From positions 17,916 to 81,915 of the forward strand of contig CAKPCF010000005.1 of NCBI GenBank assembly GCA_934141445.1: a stretch of 64,000 bases of DNA, read 5' to 3'. Shown here in pieces: positions 35,910 to 45,399 of this stretch (position 1 is the first letter of the stretch; every line of letters starts with the position of its first letter). The notes under the pieces were generated by a model. The model saw only the letters and a program-made list of their open reading frames with translations, made no database searches and was not told the origin of the DNA. Position numbers and translations under genes: made by a program. This stretch comes from an uncultured Clostridia bacterium. GTDB taxonomy: Bacteria; Bacillota; Clostridia; TANB77; CAG-508.

Positions 35910-36590
35910 ATGAATATATTTGTAATAAAAATTATAGCTATTTTAACAATGTTTTTGGACCATGTAAGATATGCAATACCAGAAACAAATTGTTTAGCTT
36001 TTGAATTATTAGGTAGAATGTCATATCCTTTATTTGCATTTGTTTTAACTGAAGGATTTTTTCATACACATAGCAAAAAGGATTACATAAAAAGGTTAAT
36101 TATATATGGTTTAATATCACAGATACCGTTTATGCTATTTAGAAGTATAATTGGAAAAAATTCTTGGAAAATGTTAAACATAATGTTTACTTTATTATTT
36201 GGATTTTTAGGTATGTTGTGCATGGAAAAAATAAAAAATAAGCCACTGGCAATTTTAACTGCGATGTCAATTGCTATAGTAGGTGATTTGTGCAGAGTGG
36301 ATTATGGCATGTATGGAATTTGCTTTATTTATATTTTCTATTTATTTAGAAATCAGAAAGCAACAATTTTGCCAGCAAGTATAGCATTATGTACAATGTA
36401 TTATATTTCAAGATATCAAAGTAATTTCTTTAATAATATAATATATTTGCAAATCCTATTTACAAACTTATCATTGATACCAATTTATTTATATAATGGA
36501 GAAAAGGGAAGAAGTATGAAACAGTTTTTTTATTGGTTTTATCCAATACATTTACTGATTTTGTATTTAATATATTTTATGAGAATATAA
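35910..36590 (+). CDS. TraX-family membrane protein
   Basis: This 226-residue polytopic membrane protein has the TraX signatures 'IKIIAILTMFLDHV', 'LGRMSYPLFAFVLTEGF' and 'YIKRLIIYGLISQIPF'. TraX of the F plasmid acetylates pilin; chromosomal Firmicutes homologues are probably acyltransferases on surface molecules, substrate unknown. No conjugation genes are nearby. It has its own promoter and ends at a bidirectional terminator. Confidence 0.88.
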   Translation: MNIFVIKIIAILTMFLDHVRYAIPETNCLAFELLGRMSYPLFAFVLTEGFFHTHSKKDYIKRLIIYGLISQIPFMLFRSIIGKNSWKMLNIMFTLLFGFLGMLCMEKIKNKPLAILTAMSIAIVGDLCRVDYGMYGICFIYIFYLFRNQKATILPASIALCTMYYISRYQSNFFNNIIYLQILFTNLSLIPIYLYNGEKGRSMKQFFYWFYPIHLLILYLIYFMRI

Positions 36591-36596
36591 AAGAGA

Positions 36597-36623
36597 AAAG
36601 AGGGCATTTAAAATGTCCTCTTT
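36597..36623. terminator. Bidirectional terminator between convergent genes
   Basis: The stem AAAGAGGGCATTT / AAATGTCCTCTTT (one G-U pair) lies between the TraX gene and the minus-strand glycosyltransferase. Tracts suitable for both directions flank it. Confidence 0.75.
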
Positions 36624-36666
36624 AAATATTATATAATATATTTTATTATGGAGCTTAGTTAATAAT

Positions 36667-37956
36667 TTAAGCAAATGCTTGACGTTTCTTGAAAGATAAT
36701 AGGTTTGTAATTTCTGAACCTGGTTTCTTTTGAGAAACTTTTTCTGCTTGCTCTTGTGCAATTTGCTTTGCTTGGCGTTCTGCCATTGTTTCACAAATAG
36801 CTTTTTGATATGTAAAGTGAGTATCTTGAGCTATCTTTGGCCAATTGTATTGAGTTTTAACTTTTTGTTTTGCATTTTTTGTTATTTCATCACATAATTT
36901 GTGATCAAATAATAATGTTAATATTGAATCTGCGATAGAATTTGCATTTCCAGCATAACTTTTCATTCCATTTACACCGTGGTCTACGATTTCATTTAAA
37001 CCACCAACATCTGAAACAACAACTGGATTTTCAGATAACATTGCTTCAAGTGCAACTATACCAAATGGTTCGTATGTGCTAGGGAATACAGCAATATCTG
37101 CAGCTTTATACATTTTTTTAACTTGTTTTGAATTTAAGTATCCAGTAAAGTAAACTTTATCTCCTAAACCTAAAGTGTTAACTTCATTACGAAGTTCATC
37201 AAGCATAGGACCTTTTCCTGCGATAATCAATTTAGCATCATGATAATTACTTAAAATTTTTGGCATTGCTGCAATTAAATTTTGAACACCTTTTTCGTAA
37301 ACTAAACGACCAACGAAAAGAATTATTCTTTCATTATCCATTGCATATTGTCTTCTAAAATCATAATCTCTTTCTACATTATCAAAGATATCTAAATCAA
37401 CTCCATTAGGAACAACATTTATTTTTTCGAAAGGAAGACCGAACAATCTTTGTAATTCATTTTTCATGTAATTACTATTAACGATAACTTCAGATGACTC
37501 ATAAGTCAACATCCATTCTGTATCATTTATATATTTTTGTTGTTCACCACGAATACCGCTATTTCTACCAGCTTCTGTAGCATGAATTGTAGAAACAATA
37601 GGAGTATTGTAAGCATATTTTAAAGTTTTAGCTGCATAAGCTACTAACCAATCATGAGCATGTATTACATCGAAATTGCCATCTTTAGCAATTATTTCAC
37701 CAGCTTTTGCTACCATGTTGAAATTAAGTTGCATAATCCAATCAATAAAATTATTTGGTTGAATCATGAAATTATCAACTCTGTAAACTTTTACTCCTTC
37801 ATCATTTTCTTCATAAGGTACATCACCATCTCTATAAGTGATAACTGTTACATCATGACCATCTCTAATCAATCTATGAGATAAATCATGAACAACTCTT
37901 GCAATTCCTCCTACAACTCTTGGTGGATATTCCCAAGAAAGCATTAAAATTTTCAT
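36667..37956 (-). CDS. GT4-family glycosyltransferase (glycogen synthase-like)
   Basis: This 429-residue GT-B enzyme begins 'MKILMLSWEYPPRVVGGIA', a hallmark of GT4/GT5 glucan synthases, and has 'VIHAHDWL', 'NVVPNGVD', 'FVGRLVYEKGV' and the donor site 'YEPFGIVALEAM'. It probably builds alpha-glucan using a nucleotide sugar. It is divergent from the DUF4912 and GH57 genes, which together form a glucan-related locus. The start follows GAAAGGAG read on the minus strand. The tail after ~400 is Gln/Lys-rich. Confidence 0.88.
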   Translation of the reverse strand: MKILMLSWEYPPRVVGGIARVVHDLSHRLIRDGHDVTVITYRDGDVPYEENDEGVKVYRVDNFMIQPNNFIDWIMQLNFNMVAKAGEIIAKDGNFDVIHAHDWLVAYAAKTLKYAYNTPIVSTIHATEAGRNSGIRGEQQKYINDTEWMLTYESSEVIVNSNYMKNELQRLFGLPFEKINVVPNGVDLDIFDNVERDYDFRRQYAMDNERIILFVGRLVYEKGVQNLIAAMPKILSNYHDAKLIIAGKGPMLDELRNEVNTLGLGDKVYFTGYLNSKQVKKMYKAADIAVFPSTYEPFGIVALEAMLSENPVVVSDVGGLNEIVDHGVNGMKSYAGNANSIADSILTLLFDHKLCDEITKNAKQKVKTQYNWPKIAQDTHFTYQKAICETMAERQAKQIAQEQAEKVSQKKPGSEITNLLSFKKRQAFA

Positions 37957-38347
37957 TTGCTTCTTTTTGCTCCTTTCAAATCTTTTGTAATTTATACTAT
38001 TTCTATTGATGACTATTTTATATAATAATTTTAAAAAAGTAAACCATTTTTTGACAAAAAAATAAAAAAATTTATATAATTTTGAAAGATATTACAATTA
38101 TATATCAAACAAATTACAAAAAGGTATCAAAATACTAATATAACACAATTTCTGACAAAAAATGATTCAAAAAAACTTGACAAAAAACTTTATTTTTAAT
38201 AATATCATAACTAAAATTTTCAATATAAAATTTGACGACAAAAAAACGCAAAAAAAATTAAAATTCTACTTGTAATTATTTTTGTTTTGATATACTATTA
38301 TATTGTTATAAAGAAAAGAAGAAATGGTTTACTAAGGAGGAAATAAA
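37957..38347. promoter_or_regulatory. 390-bp divergent control region
   Basis: Plus-strand promoter candidates are TTGACA/TATAAT at 38051-38080 (18-bp spacer), TTGACA near 38174 with TAATAT, and TTGTAA/TACTAT near 38269-38297. On the minus strand TTTACT/TATAAA lies just upstream of the glycosyltransferase. TGACAAAAAA-type boxes recur near 38052, 38153, 38175 and 38232. AGTAAACCATTT (38038-38049) and its exact inverse (38322-38333) bracket the region. No gene is seen. Confidence 0.5.
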
Positions 38348-39568
38348 ATGCCTAAAAGTGAAAGTGGAGCAGAAAATTTAAAGAATAAAGATGAGAAGAT
38401 GAAAAAAACTTCTAATAATAGTAGTAAAAGTGAAAAGAAAGTTAGTACTAATAAAGCTAAAGGAACTACAAACAGTACAGCAAAAACGTATGGAACAGAT
38501 AAAAAAACAGCAAATAAAAATAGTAGTGTAACTTCAAAAAGCAAAAATACTACTAAAAATTCAAATAAAACTGCAAATACAAATAAAGCAAGCAAAACTT
38601 CAGTGGGCAATAAAAAAACTTCAGGTAAAGAAATTAAAAGTAGTACTAAGACATCAAGTAGTGCAAAAAAATCTGATATAGATTTAAAGAAAAAAGAAGT
38701 TAATTCAAAAGAAAAAGTTGCTACTGAAAAAGTTAAAAAGAATGAACCAATAAAAGAAGTAGAAGAAATCAAACCAAAAGAATCTGCAATAATATCTAAA
38801 ATTAAAAGTTTCCTTAAAAAGATAGTTGAAATTCAAGAAGAAGCTAAAAAGGAAAAGATAGAACAAAAAGAAAAAGTAGCAAAAGAAATTGCTAAAAAAG
38901 AAAATAAAGAAATTGAACAAGAAAAGAAAAATACTTATAATTTAGAATATTATGATCTACCATATAGATATAATGAAACAGTTGTTAAAATATTAGCACA
39001 AACACCAAAGAGATTATTTGTATATTGGGATATAGCAGATAGCGACAGAGAAAGATATTTAAAAGCTTTTGGAGAAAGTTTCTTTTATGACACATATCCA
39101 GTATTGTTAATTCACAATGATGATAAAAACTATACATTTGAAATACCAATTAACGATTTTGCAAATAGCTGGTATTTAGATATAAATGATCCAAAATCAA
39201 AGTACACAATTCAATTAGGTAGAAAGTTTAAAGATCAATCTAAATTAGGATATGTAAATAAAGAACAAGTTAGAGATGAAAATATAGTTCTTCAAAATGA
39301 TTATTTACCTATAACAACTTCAAACACACTTGAAGTTCCAAATGACCATATTCTATTTGAAAATTTGAAACCTTATGTTGTATATAGAAATGTAAAGAAC
39401 CATGAAGAAAAACTTGTAGATATAAGTAATTTAGAATTTGCTAAGAAAATGGGCAAAGTATATAATATTTATGAAGTTTATAAAGAAATCTACAAAAATG
39501 AAATGGAAGATGAAAGTTTATTAGATTTATTAAATCCATCTTCAATGAGCTCATCATCATTTAAATAA
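38348..39568 (+). CDS. DUF4912 protein with Lys-rich N-terminus
   Basis: This 406-residue protein has a low-complexity Lys/Ser/Thr-rich N-terminal ~200 residues, probably disordered, then a DUF4912 domain with 'RYNETVVKILAQTPKRLFVYWDI' and 'WYLDINDPKSKYTIQLGRKF'. The domain is common next to glycogen-type enzymes in Clostridia and may bind carbohydrate; function is unproven. It lies between the divergent GT4 gene and the GH57 gene. AAGGAGG precedes the ATG. Confidence 0.8.
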   Translation: MPKSESGAENLKNKDEKMKKTSNNSSKSEKKVSTNKAKGTTNSTAKTYGTDKKTANKNSSVTSKSKNTTKNSNKTANTNKASKTSVGNKKTSGKEIKSSTKTSSSAKKSDIDLKKKEVNSKEKVATEKVKKNEPIKEVEEIKPKESAIISKIKSFLKKIVEIQEEAKKEKIEQKEKVAKEIAKKENKEIEQEKKNTYNLEYYDLPYRYNETVVKILAQTPKRLFVYWDIADSDRERYLKAFGESFFYDTYPVLLIHNDDKNYTFEIPINDFANSWYLDINDPKSKYTIQLGRKFKDQSKLGYVNKEQVRDENIVLQNDYLPITTSNTLEVPNDHILFENLKPYVVYRNVKNHEEKLVDISNLEFAKKMGKVYNIYEVYKEIYKNEMEDESLLDLLNPSSMSSSSFK

Positions 39569-39577
39569 AATGAAAGA

Positions 39578-39612
39578 AAGGGCGATGGCATTTAACTACC
39601 AATCGCCTTTTA
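39578..39612 (+). terminator. Hairpin between DUF4912 and GH57 genes
   Basis: AAGGGCGAT-GG pairs imperfectly with CC-AATCGCCTTTT. It may reduce read-through between the two genes. Confidence 0.5.
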
Positions 39613-39663
39613 TCATACAATGAGAATTAAATTTTTGATTATTGAAATTAGAAGGAGAAATAA

Positions 39664-41256
39664 ATGAATAAACAAACAAAGGGATATGTAAGTTTCATAT
39701 TACATGCTCATTTACCTTATATACATCACCCTGAAAATGAAGACTATTTAGAGGAAGAATGGCTATTTGAAGCAATTTCAGAAACTTATATACCACTATT
39801 ATTAAACTATCAAAAATTGGTAGAGGAAAAAGTCGACTTTAGAATTACAATGACAATGACTCCACCACTTTTGAATATGTTGGATAATGCTTTATTGCAA
39901 GAAAGATATATAAAATACTTAAAAAAACATATTGAACTATGTGAAAAAGAAGTAAAAAGAACTGTATATGATGCAAGATTAAACAATTTGTCTAAGTATT
40001 ATTTAGATAGATATACTAATGACTTACATGTTTTTAGAGATATATATAAATGTAATTTAATTACAGGATTTAAACATTTCCAAGATATTGGTGTATTAGA
40101 AATAATTACTTGTGGTGCAACACATGGCTTTTTCCCAATTTTATATGTTAATGAAAAAACAGTTAGAGCACAAATTGGAGTTGGTGTTCAAACTTATGAA
40201 AAATATTTTGGTAGAAAACCAAGAGGAATATGGCTTCCAGAATGTGGATATGTTCCAGAAGCAGATAAATATTTAAGAGAGTTTGGAATAGAATACATTA
40301 TTACAGAATCTCATGGTGTTTTATATGCAGACCCAACACCTATTTATGGAACTTATGCTCCTATTGTATCACCAAATAATGTTGTTGCTTTTGCAAGAGA
40401 TATAGAGTCATCAAGACAAGTTTGGAGCTCTATTACTGGTTATCCAGGGGATTATAATTATAGAGAATTTTACAGAGATATTGGTTATGAAGCTGATTAT
40501 GAGTATATAAAACCATATATAGCACATAATGGTGTTAGAGTAAATACTGGTATAAAATATTATCGTATTACTGGAAAAACAGAGCAAAAAGATTATTATG
40601 ATGTTCAATGGGCAAAAGATTCAGCAGAAAAACAAGCTGGACATTTTATGAATTGTAGAACTCAGCAAATAGAGCATTTAGCAAGCTTTATGGATGTTCC
40701 ACCAATTATTACATGTCCTTATGATGCAGAACTTTATGGACATTGGTGGTATGAAGGTCCATACTGGTTATATATATTATTTAAGAAAATTTATTATGAT
40801 GAGTGTAATTTTGAACTTATCACACCTAGTGAATATATAGATAGATTTCCAAATATTCAAGTTGCTTCTCCTTGTAGATCAAGCTGGGGAGCAAATGGAT
40901 ATAACGAAGTTTGGCTTAACCCTTCAAATGATTATGCACATAGACATTTGCATAAAGCAGGAGATAGAATGTGTGAGTTAGCACATTTATATCCAAATGA
41001 GGGAGATACTTTAAGAAGACAAGCTTTAAATCAATGTGCAAGAGAATTACTGTTAGCACAAAGTAGTGATTGGTTATTCATTATTACAAATGGTACAATG
41101 GTTGAATATGCGCATAAAGCAATAAAAGAAAGAATAGGAAGATTTACAAAACTATATTATCAAATAAAACGAGATAAAATAGATGCAAAATATTTATTAG
41201 ATGTATTTGATAAAGATGATATTTTCCCAGAAATAGATTATATGATTTATTATTAA
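39664..41256 (+). CDS. GH57-family alpha-glucan branching enzyme/amylase
   Basis: This 530-residue protein matches GH57 (DUF1957-type branching enzymes): 'FILHAHLPYIHHPE' at the N-terminus, nucleophile E193 in 'GIWLPECGY', and acid D354 in 'CPYDAELYGHWWYEGPYWL'. A helical C-terminal domain follows. It would form alpha-1,6 branches in, or otherwise remodel, an alpha-glucan in the cytoplasm. With the GT4 enzyme and DUF4912 protein it makes a small glycogen-like locus without glgC, glgA or glgP nearby. Confidence 0.9.
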   Translation: MNKQTKGYVSFILHAHLPYIHHPENEDYLEEEWLFEAISETYIPLLLNYQKLVEEKVDFRITMTMTPPLLNMLDNALLQERYIKYLKKHIELCEKEVKRTVYDARLNNLSKYYLDRYTNDLHVFRDIYKCNLITGFKHFQDIGVLEIITCGATHGFFPILYVNEKTVRAQIGVGVQTYEKYFGRKPRGIWLPECGYVPEADKYLREFGIEYIITESHGVLYADPTPIYGTYAPIVSPNNVVAFARDIESSRQVWSSITGYPGDYNYREFYRDIGYEADYEYIKPYIAHNGVRVNTGIKYYRITGKTEQKDYYDVQWAKDSAEKQAGHFMNCRTQQIEHLASFMDVPPIITCPYDAELYGHWWYEGPYWLYILFKKIYYDECNFELITPSEYIDRFPNIQVASPCRSSWGANGYNEVWLNPSNDYAHRHLHKAGDRMCELAHLYPNEGDTLRRQALNQCARELLLAQSSDWLFIITNGTMVEYAHKAIKERIGRFTKLYYQIKRDKIDAKYLLDVFDKDDIFPEIDYMIYY

Positions 41257-41287
41257 AATAAAATTTAGCTAAAGAGAGGAGATCAAA

Positions 41288-41620
41288 ATGGAAGTTTACG
41301 ATAGAGCACATAGTTTAGCAGGAGCTATTAGAGAAAGTAAGGAATATAAAGAGTACAAAATAATAAAAGAGGAAATTTCTAAAGATCCAGAGCTAAAACA
41401 TAAAGTAGATGAATTTGAGAAAATTCGTTATGAAGAGCAATTACTTGCTATGCAAGGTGAAAAGCAAAGTAACGAAAAAATGGCTAAATTACAAGAATTA
41501 TATAAAATTTTAGTTCAAAATGAACAAGTAAAAGAATACTTTGAAAAAGAAGTGAAATTCAATGTAATGGTTGCTGATATAAATAAAATTATAGGTGAAG
41601 CAATCAAAGATGTGTTATAA
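41288..41620 (+). CDS. YlbF-family regulator
   Basis: This 110-residue all-helical protein matches the YlbF/YmcA family ('YDRAHSLAGAIRESKEYKEYKI' and 'VQNEQVKEYFEKEVKFNVMVADINKII'). In Bacillus, YlbF, YmcA and YaaT form a complex affecting RNase Y, competence and sporulation. Only this one member is in the window. It lies 31 bp after GH57 and is closed by a strong terminator. Confidence 0.85.
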   Translation: MEVYDRAHSLAGAIRESKEYKEYKIIKEEISKDPELKHKVDEFEKIRYEEQLLAMQGEKQSNEKMAKLQELYKILVQNEQVKEYFEKEVKFNVMVADINKIIGEAIKDVL

Positions 41621-41627
41621 CAAAGTG

Positions 41628-41664
41628 AAAGGACTGTTAAGAAATATTTAACAGTCCTTTTTTG
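41628..41664 (+). terminator. Terminator after ylbF-like gene
   Basis: The perfect 13-bp stem AAAGGACTGTTAA / TTAACAGTCCTTT is followed by TTTT. Confidence 0.85.
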
Positions 41665-41702
41665 AAAACATTGATGTAAGATAATTGTAAGAGGAGCTTA
41701 AA

Positions 41703-43178
41703 ATGAAGAAAAAAGTAAGTTTTTTAATGATATTTTTGTTATTAGTATTAGTTCCAAGTTTGGCTTTTGCTAGCACAGGAAATAGTGGATCAGATTTTTC
41801 AGTAGGAACAGCAATTGGAATGGAAGCTTTTGTATCAATTCATATGTCTGTATTTGTTTTGATTCCTTTAGCTAAAATGATGTCAGAAGATAATTGGAAA
41901 AATGTTTTTATAGTAATGTTCGTGATTAGAGCTGTATTTTTATTATATTTTGACTTTTTTGTAACGCCTTTAATTTTTATGCTTGACTTTATTTCTATAT
42001 TTATTGGTGCTTTTATAATTGTGCCAATTTTAACTCTTATTACTGAAAAGGGGATTAAAACTAAAAGGAAGCAAGAAGTTAAAAATATAGAGAAAAAAGC
42101 TAGTGCCTTTAAAAAGACAACAGTACCATATAATGTTACTGAGAAAAAAGATGATAGTCCAATAGTAACAATGAATCCAACTTATCTACAAAATGGGAGA
42201 GCAATTTTAAGAGAGGTTGTAAAAGATAGGATAAATAAAAGAGTTGATAATATTAAAGAATTGTCAACAGCAGAAGTAAATAATTCAAAAGGAATAGTAA
42301 ATTTGGCATTTGGATTGCTTACTTTTATATATACATTATTATATTTCTTCAATTTTGAATTAGATTTTTGCATTGCTTGTGAAGGTGTTACTTTGTGTAT
42401 ATATTTAATTGTGATGTATAGACTTGATATTGTTAGTGTGATTTGTAGAAAAGCGATACAAAATCCAGATAAAGATATTGATGACATAATATTTGATATG
42501 AAAGAAGATAATACTCAGGAAAACATTTCGAATCCTTTAACTTTAGGAGTAATTTTAGCTGTTGCAATAATTTCACCAATTATCGCTTTTTCACAACCTA
42601 AAACATTATATTTATATACTGGAAGTGGATATGCGGTTATGAAGCATACTAGGTCTTTAACAGAAGAAATTGAAGATATAGTAATTCCTGAACAATATAA
42701 AGGAAAAGATGTTGTATCAATTGGAAACGAAGCATTTGCAAATACAAATATTAAAAGTATTAGCCTCCCAAAGAATTTAAAAAATATAGGTGTAAAAGCT
42801 TTTTATAATTGCAGTAATTTAGAGAATATTGTAATTCCTGATAATGTTATAACAATTAAAGAGAGTGCTTTTGAAAACTGTACAAGTTTAAAATCAATTA
42901 ACTTACCAGAAAACTTGAAAAATGTAAGTCAAGCATTATTAAAAAATGATATAAATTTAGCTGAAATATATATAACAGAAGGTGTTACTAAAATAGGAAA
43001 AGAAGCTTTTTATGGATGCAAAAACTTAAGTTATGTATATGTGCCATCAACAGTTAAAAATATAGAAAATTTAGCTTTTGGAAAATGTAATATGCTAAGA
43101 AATATAGAATTGCCAAAAAATATTTATATTAAAGAAACTGCATTTAGTCAAAGTCCAACTATGATACAAACATACTAG
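41703..43178 (+). CDS. Membrane protein with C-terminal BspA-type leucine-rich repeats
   Basis: This 491-residue protein has an N-terminal signal-like segment, three more membrane segments before ~130, two near 200-245 and one near 280-300. From ~325 it has five or more LRR_5 repeats of the pattern 'IGNEAFANTNIKSISLPKNL', 'IKESAFENCTSLKSINLP' and 'IGKEAFYGCKNLSYVYVP'. Such repeats usually lie outside the cell and bind proteins. The multi-membrane N-terminus is unusual for this family. A 111-residue unknown gene follows after 24 bp. Confidence 0.75.
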   Translation: MKKKVSFLMIFLLLVLVPSLAFASTGNSGSDFSVGTAIGMEAFVSIHMSVFVLIPLAKMMSEDNWKNVFIVMFVIRAVFLLYFDFFVTPLIFMLDFISIFIGAFIIVPILTLITEKGIKTKRKQEVKNIEKKASAFKKTTVPYNVTEKKDDSPIVTMNPTYLQNGRAILREVVKDRINKRVDNIKELSTAEVNNSKGIVNLAFGLLTFIYTLLYFFNFELDFCIACEGVTLCIYLIVMYRLDIVSVICRKAIQNPDKDIDDIIFDMKEDNTQENISNPLTLGVILAVAIISPIIAFSQPKTLYLYTGSGYAVMKHTRSLTEEIEDIVIPEQYKGKDVVSIGNEAFANTNIKSISLPKNLKNIGVKAFYNCSNLENIVIPDNVITIKESAFENCTSLKSINLPENLKNVSQALLKNDINLAEIYITEGVTKIGKEAFYGCKNLSYVYVPSTVKNIENLAFGKCNMLRNIELPKNIYIKETAFSQSPTMIQTY

Positions 43179-43202
43179 ATTTTTTATAAGGAGAATACGA
43201 AA

Positions 43203-43538
43203 ATGATAGATATTAAGCCAAAAACATACAGTGAAATATTAAGATTAAAAAACTGTTATACACTTATTAAATATTTTTCAAGTATAACTGAAAATATGTT
43301 TATAGAAATATATGAATTTTTAGGAGAGAATGAATATAACTCAATTATGGCAACTCAAAATGTTCTTGCCTTTGCAAATTCTGATAAAGTAGTGGTAAAA
43401 AGTTACGCGGCATCACCTAAGAATGTTGCGTTCGATAAAATACATATTACTAATAAAAAAGTTTATGTTACTCAAAGTTATGGACAAATTGATTATGGTA
43501 GACCAACTGTAAAGAACCATTTTGATGATGAAGATTAA
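43203..43538 (+). CDS. Small protein, unknown function
   Basis: This 111-residue soluble protein is not recognised. It has no cysteine cluster or membrane segment other than a mildly hydrophobic middle, and ends with acidic residues. An AAGGAGA site precedes the ATG. It lies 24 bp after the LRR gene, so the two are likely cotranscribed. Confidence 0.55.
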   Translation: MIDIKPKTYSEILRLKNCYTLIKYFSSITENMFIEIYEFLGENEYNSIMATQNVLAFANSDKVVVKSYAASPKNVAFDKIHITNKKVYVTQSYGQIDYGRPTVKNHFDDED

Positions 43539-43567
43539 ATAAATATTGCAAAACAGTTGCTTTTTCA

Positions 43568-43596
43568 TTGATAAATTTGCTTTTTTGTTATATAAT
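43568..43596 (+). promoter_or_regulatory. Sigma-A promoter of recJ
   Basis: TTGATA (43568-43573), 17-bp spacer and TATAAT (43591-43596). Confidence 0.65.
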
Positions 43597-43629
43597 ATAC
43601 ATCAAATTTATTATTATGGGAGGAAAGGA

Positions 43630-45318
43630 ATGAATCGAAAGTGGGAATTTTATAATCAAGATGAAAATCTTGTACAAAAAATAGCGAAAGAACATAATAT
43701 ATCAGAACTTTTAGCTGTAATTTTAGTAAATAGAGGAATTACAGAAAAAAAGGATATTGATATATTTTTAAATCCAACACGAAAAGATTTTCATGATCCA
43801 TATTCAATGCCAGATATGGAAAAGGCAGTTAATAGAATATTAAAAGCAATTGATGAAAAAGAAAAAGTAATTATATATGGCGATTATGATGTAGATGGTA
43901 TTACTAGTATCACAGTATTAAAAAAATTTTTAAAAGAACGTGGTTTGGATGTTGGGTACTATATACCAAATAGGCTTGATGAAGGGTATGGCTTAAATAA
44001 AGAAGCAGTTGAAAAAATAGCAGAAGAAGGCTATAAATTGATTATTACTGTTGATTGTGGTATTTCTGGAATAGAAGAAATTAAATATGCTTATGAAAAA
44101 GGAATGGAAGTAATTGTAACAGACCACCATGAACCTTTAGAAGAATTACCAGATGCTTTAGCAGTAGTAGATTGTAAACGTAAGGATAATAAATATCCAT
44201 TTAAAAATTTGGCAGGTTGTGGAGTTGTATTTAAACTTGCACAAGCTATTAGTCAAAGATTAAATTTAGATGAAAAAGAATATTTAAAATATTTAGATAT
44301 AGTATGTGTTGGAACAATTTCAGATATAGTTCCATTAGTAGATGAAAATAGAGTTATTGCAAAACTTGGATTAAAACTTGTTGAACAAACTAGAAATCCA
44401 GGACTTAAAGCATTACTTGTAGCTTCAGGATATAAAGAAGTAAATTCAAACACAGTATCTTTTGGTGTAGCACCAAGAATAAATGCTTGTGGAAGAATGG
44501 GAAAAGAGGAAGAAGCTTTAAAATTATTCTTAACAGATAATATTGTTGAAGCTGGAAGAATAACTGACAACCTAAATAAATATAATAGAGAAAGACAAGA
44601 AATTGAAAAAAGAATTTATCAAGAAGCTTTAGAAAAAATTGAAAAAAATCATTTAGAAGAAAATAATGTAATTGTTGTTGGTGGAGAAAACTGGCATCAT
44701 GGAGTGATTGGAATTGTAGCTTCAAAAATTACAGAGCAATATTTTAAACCAAGTATTTTAATTTGTTTTGAAGGTGATGAAGGTAAAGGTTCTGGAAGAA
44801 GTATACCAGGATTTGATTTGCATGATGCATTATGCCAATCTAGTGAATATCTTGAAAAATATGGTGGACACGAGATGGCTGTTGGACTTAGCTTAAAGAA
44901 AGAAAACTTCCAAAAATTTGCAGATAAATTTGAAGAAATAGCAAAAGAAGCTCATACAGAGGAAATTGAATCAGTAATAAATATAGATAGAGAAATTACT
45001 ATTAAAGATGTAAATATAGATACAATAAATAGTTTAAAAGCTTTAGAGCCATTTGGAGAAGCTAATAAACTTCCAGTATTTATTTATAAAAATTTGAGAA
45101 TAGACTCAATTAGAGCTTTATCAGAAGGAAAGCACTTAAAACTTACTTTAAAAGATGGCAATACTATTATAAATGCAATTGGATTCAATATGGGTAAATA
45201 TGCAGAAGAATATAGAATTGCAGATAAAATTGATGTATTAGGTGTTTTAGAAATAAATACTTTTAATGGAATTGATACGATTCAAATAAATATGAAAGAT
45301 ATAAGAAGATCATATTAA
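43630..45318 (+). CDS. recJ: Single-stranded-DNA-specific exonuclease RecJ
   Basis: This 562-residue protein has the DHH phosphoesterase motifs 'IYGDYDVDGITS', 'VDCGISG' and 'VTDHHEP', then a DHHA1 domain ('GGENWHHGVIGIVASKI', 'GSGRSIPGFDLHDAL'). It degrades single-stranded DNA 5'-3' in repair and recombination. It lacks the C-terminal extension of Bacillus RecJ. ATG 43630 follows GGGAGGAAAGG; the frame is open upstream, but the promoter lies there. It is followed by relA, a common Firmicutes order. Confidence 0.94.
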   Translation: MNRKWEFYNQDENLVQKIAKEHNISELLAVILVNRGITEKKDIDIFLNPTRKDFHDPYSMPDMEKAVNRILKAIDEKEKVIIYGDYDVDGITSITVLKKFLKERGLDVGYYIPNRLDEGYGLNKEAVEKIAEEGYKLIITVDCGISGIEEIKYAYEKGMEVIVTDHHEPLEELPDALAVVDCKRKDNKYPFKNLAGCGVVFKLAQAISQRLNLDEKEYLKYLDIVCVGTISDIVPLVDENRVIAKLGLKLVEQTRNPGLKALLVASGYKEVNSNTVSFGVAPRINACGRMGKEEEALKLFLTDNIVEAGRITDNLNKYNRERQEIEKRIYQEALEKIEKNHLEENNVIVVGGENWHHGVIGIVASKITEQYFKPSILICFEGDEGKGSGRSIPGFDLHDALCQSSEYLEKYGGHEMAVGLSLKKENFQKFADKFEEIAKEAHTEEIESVINIDREITIKDVNIDTINSLKALEPFGEANKLPVFIYKNLRIDSIRALSEGKHLKLTLKDGNTIINAIGFNMGKYAEEYRIADKIDVLGVLEINTFNGIDTIQINMKDIRRSY

Positions 45319-45399
45319 AGGGATGAAAACTTGAAAATATATTTTTGTTATTAAAAATTTTTTCAATTGCGATATGCCTTAAGAAAGGAATGAGAAAAT

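Noticed and set aside
35910..36590. Conjugative element suggested by TraX
   Set aside because: No transfer, relaxase or integrase genes occur in the window; chromosomal TraX-like proteins are common in Firmicutes.
38332..38772. 146-codon minus-strand open frame
   Set aside because: It is the complement of the Lys/Thr-rich arm of the DUF4912 gene; its Phe/Leu-rich translation is an artefact of that low complexity.
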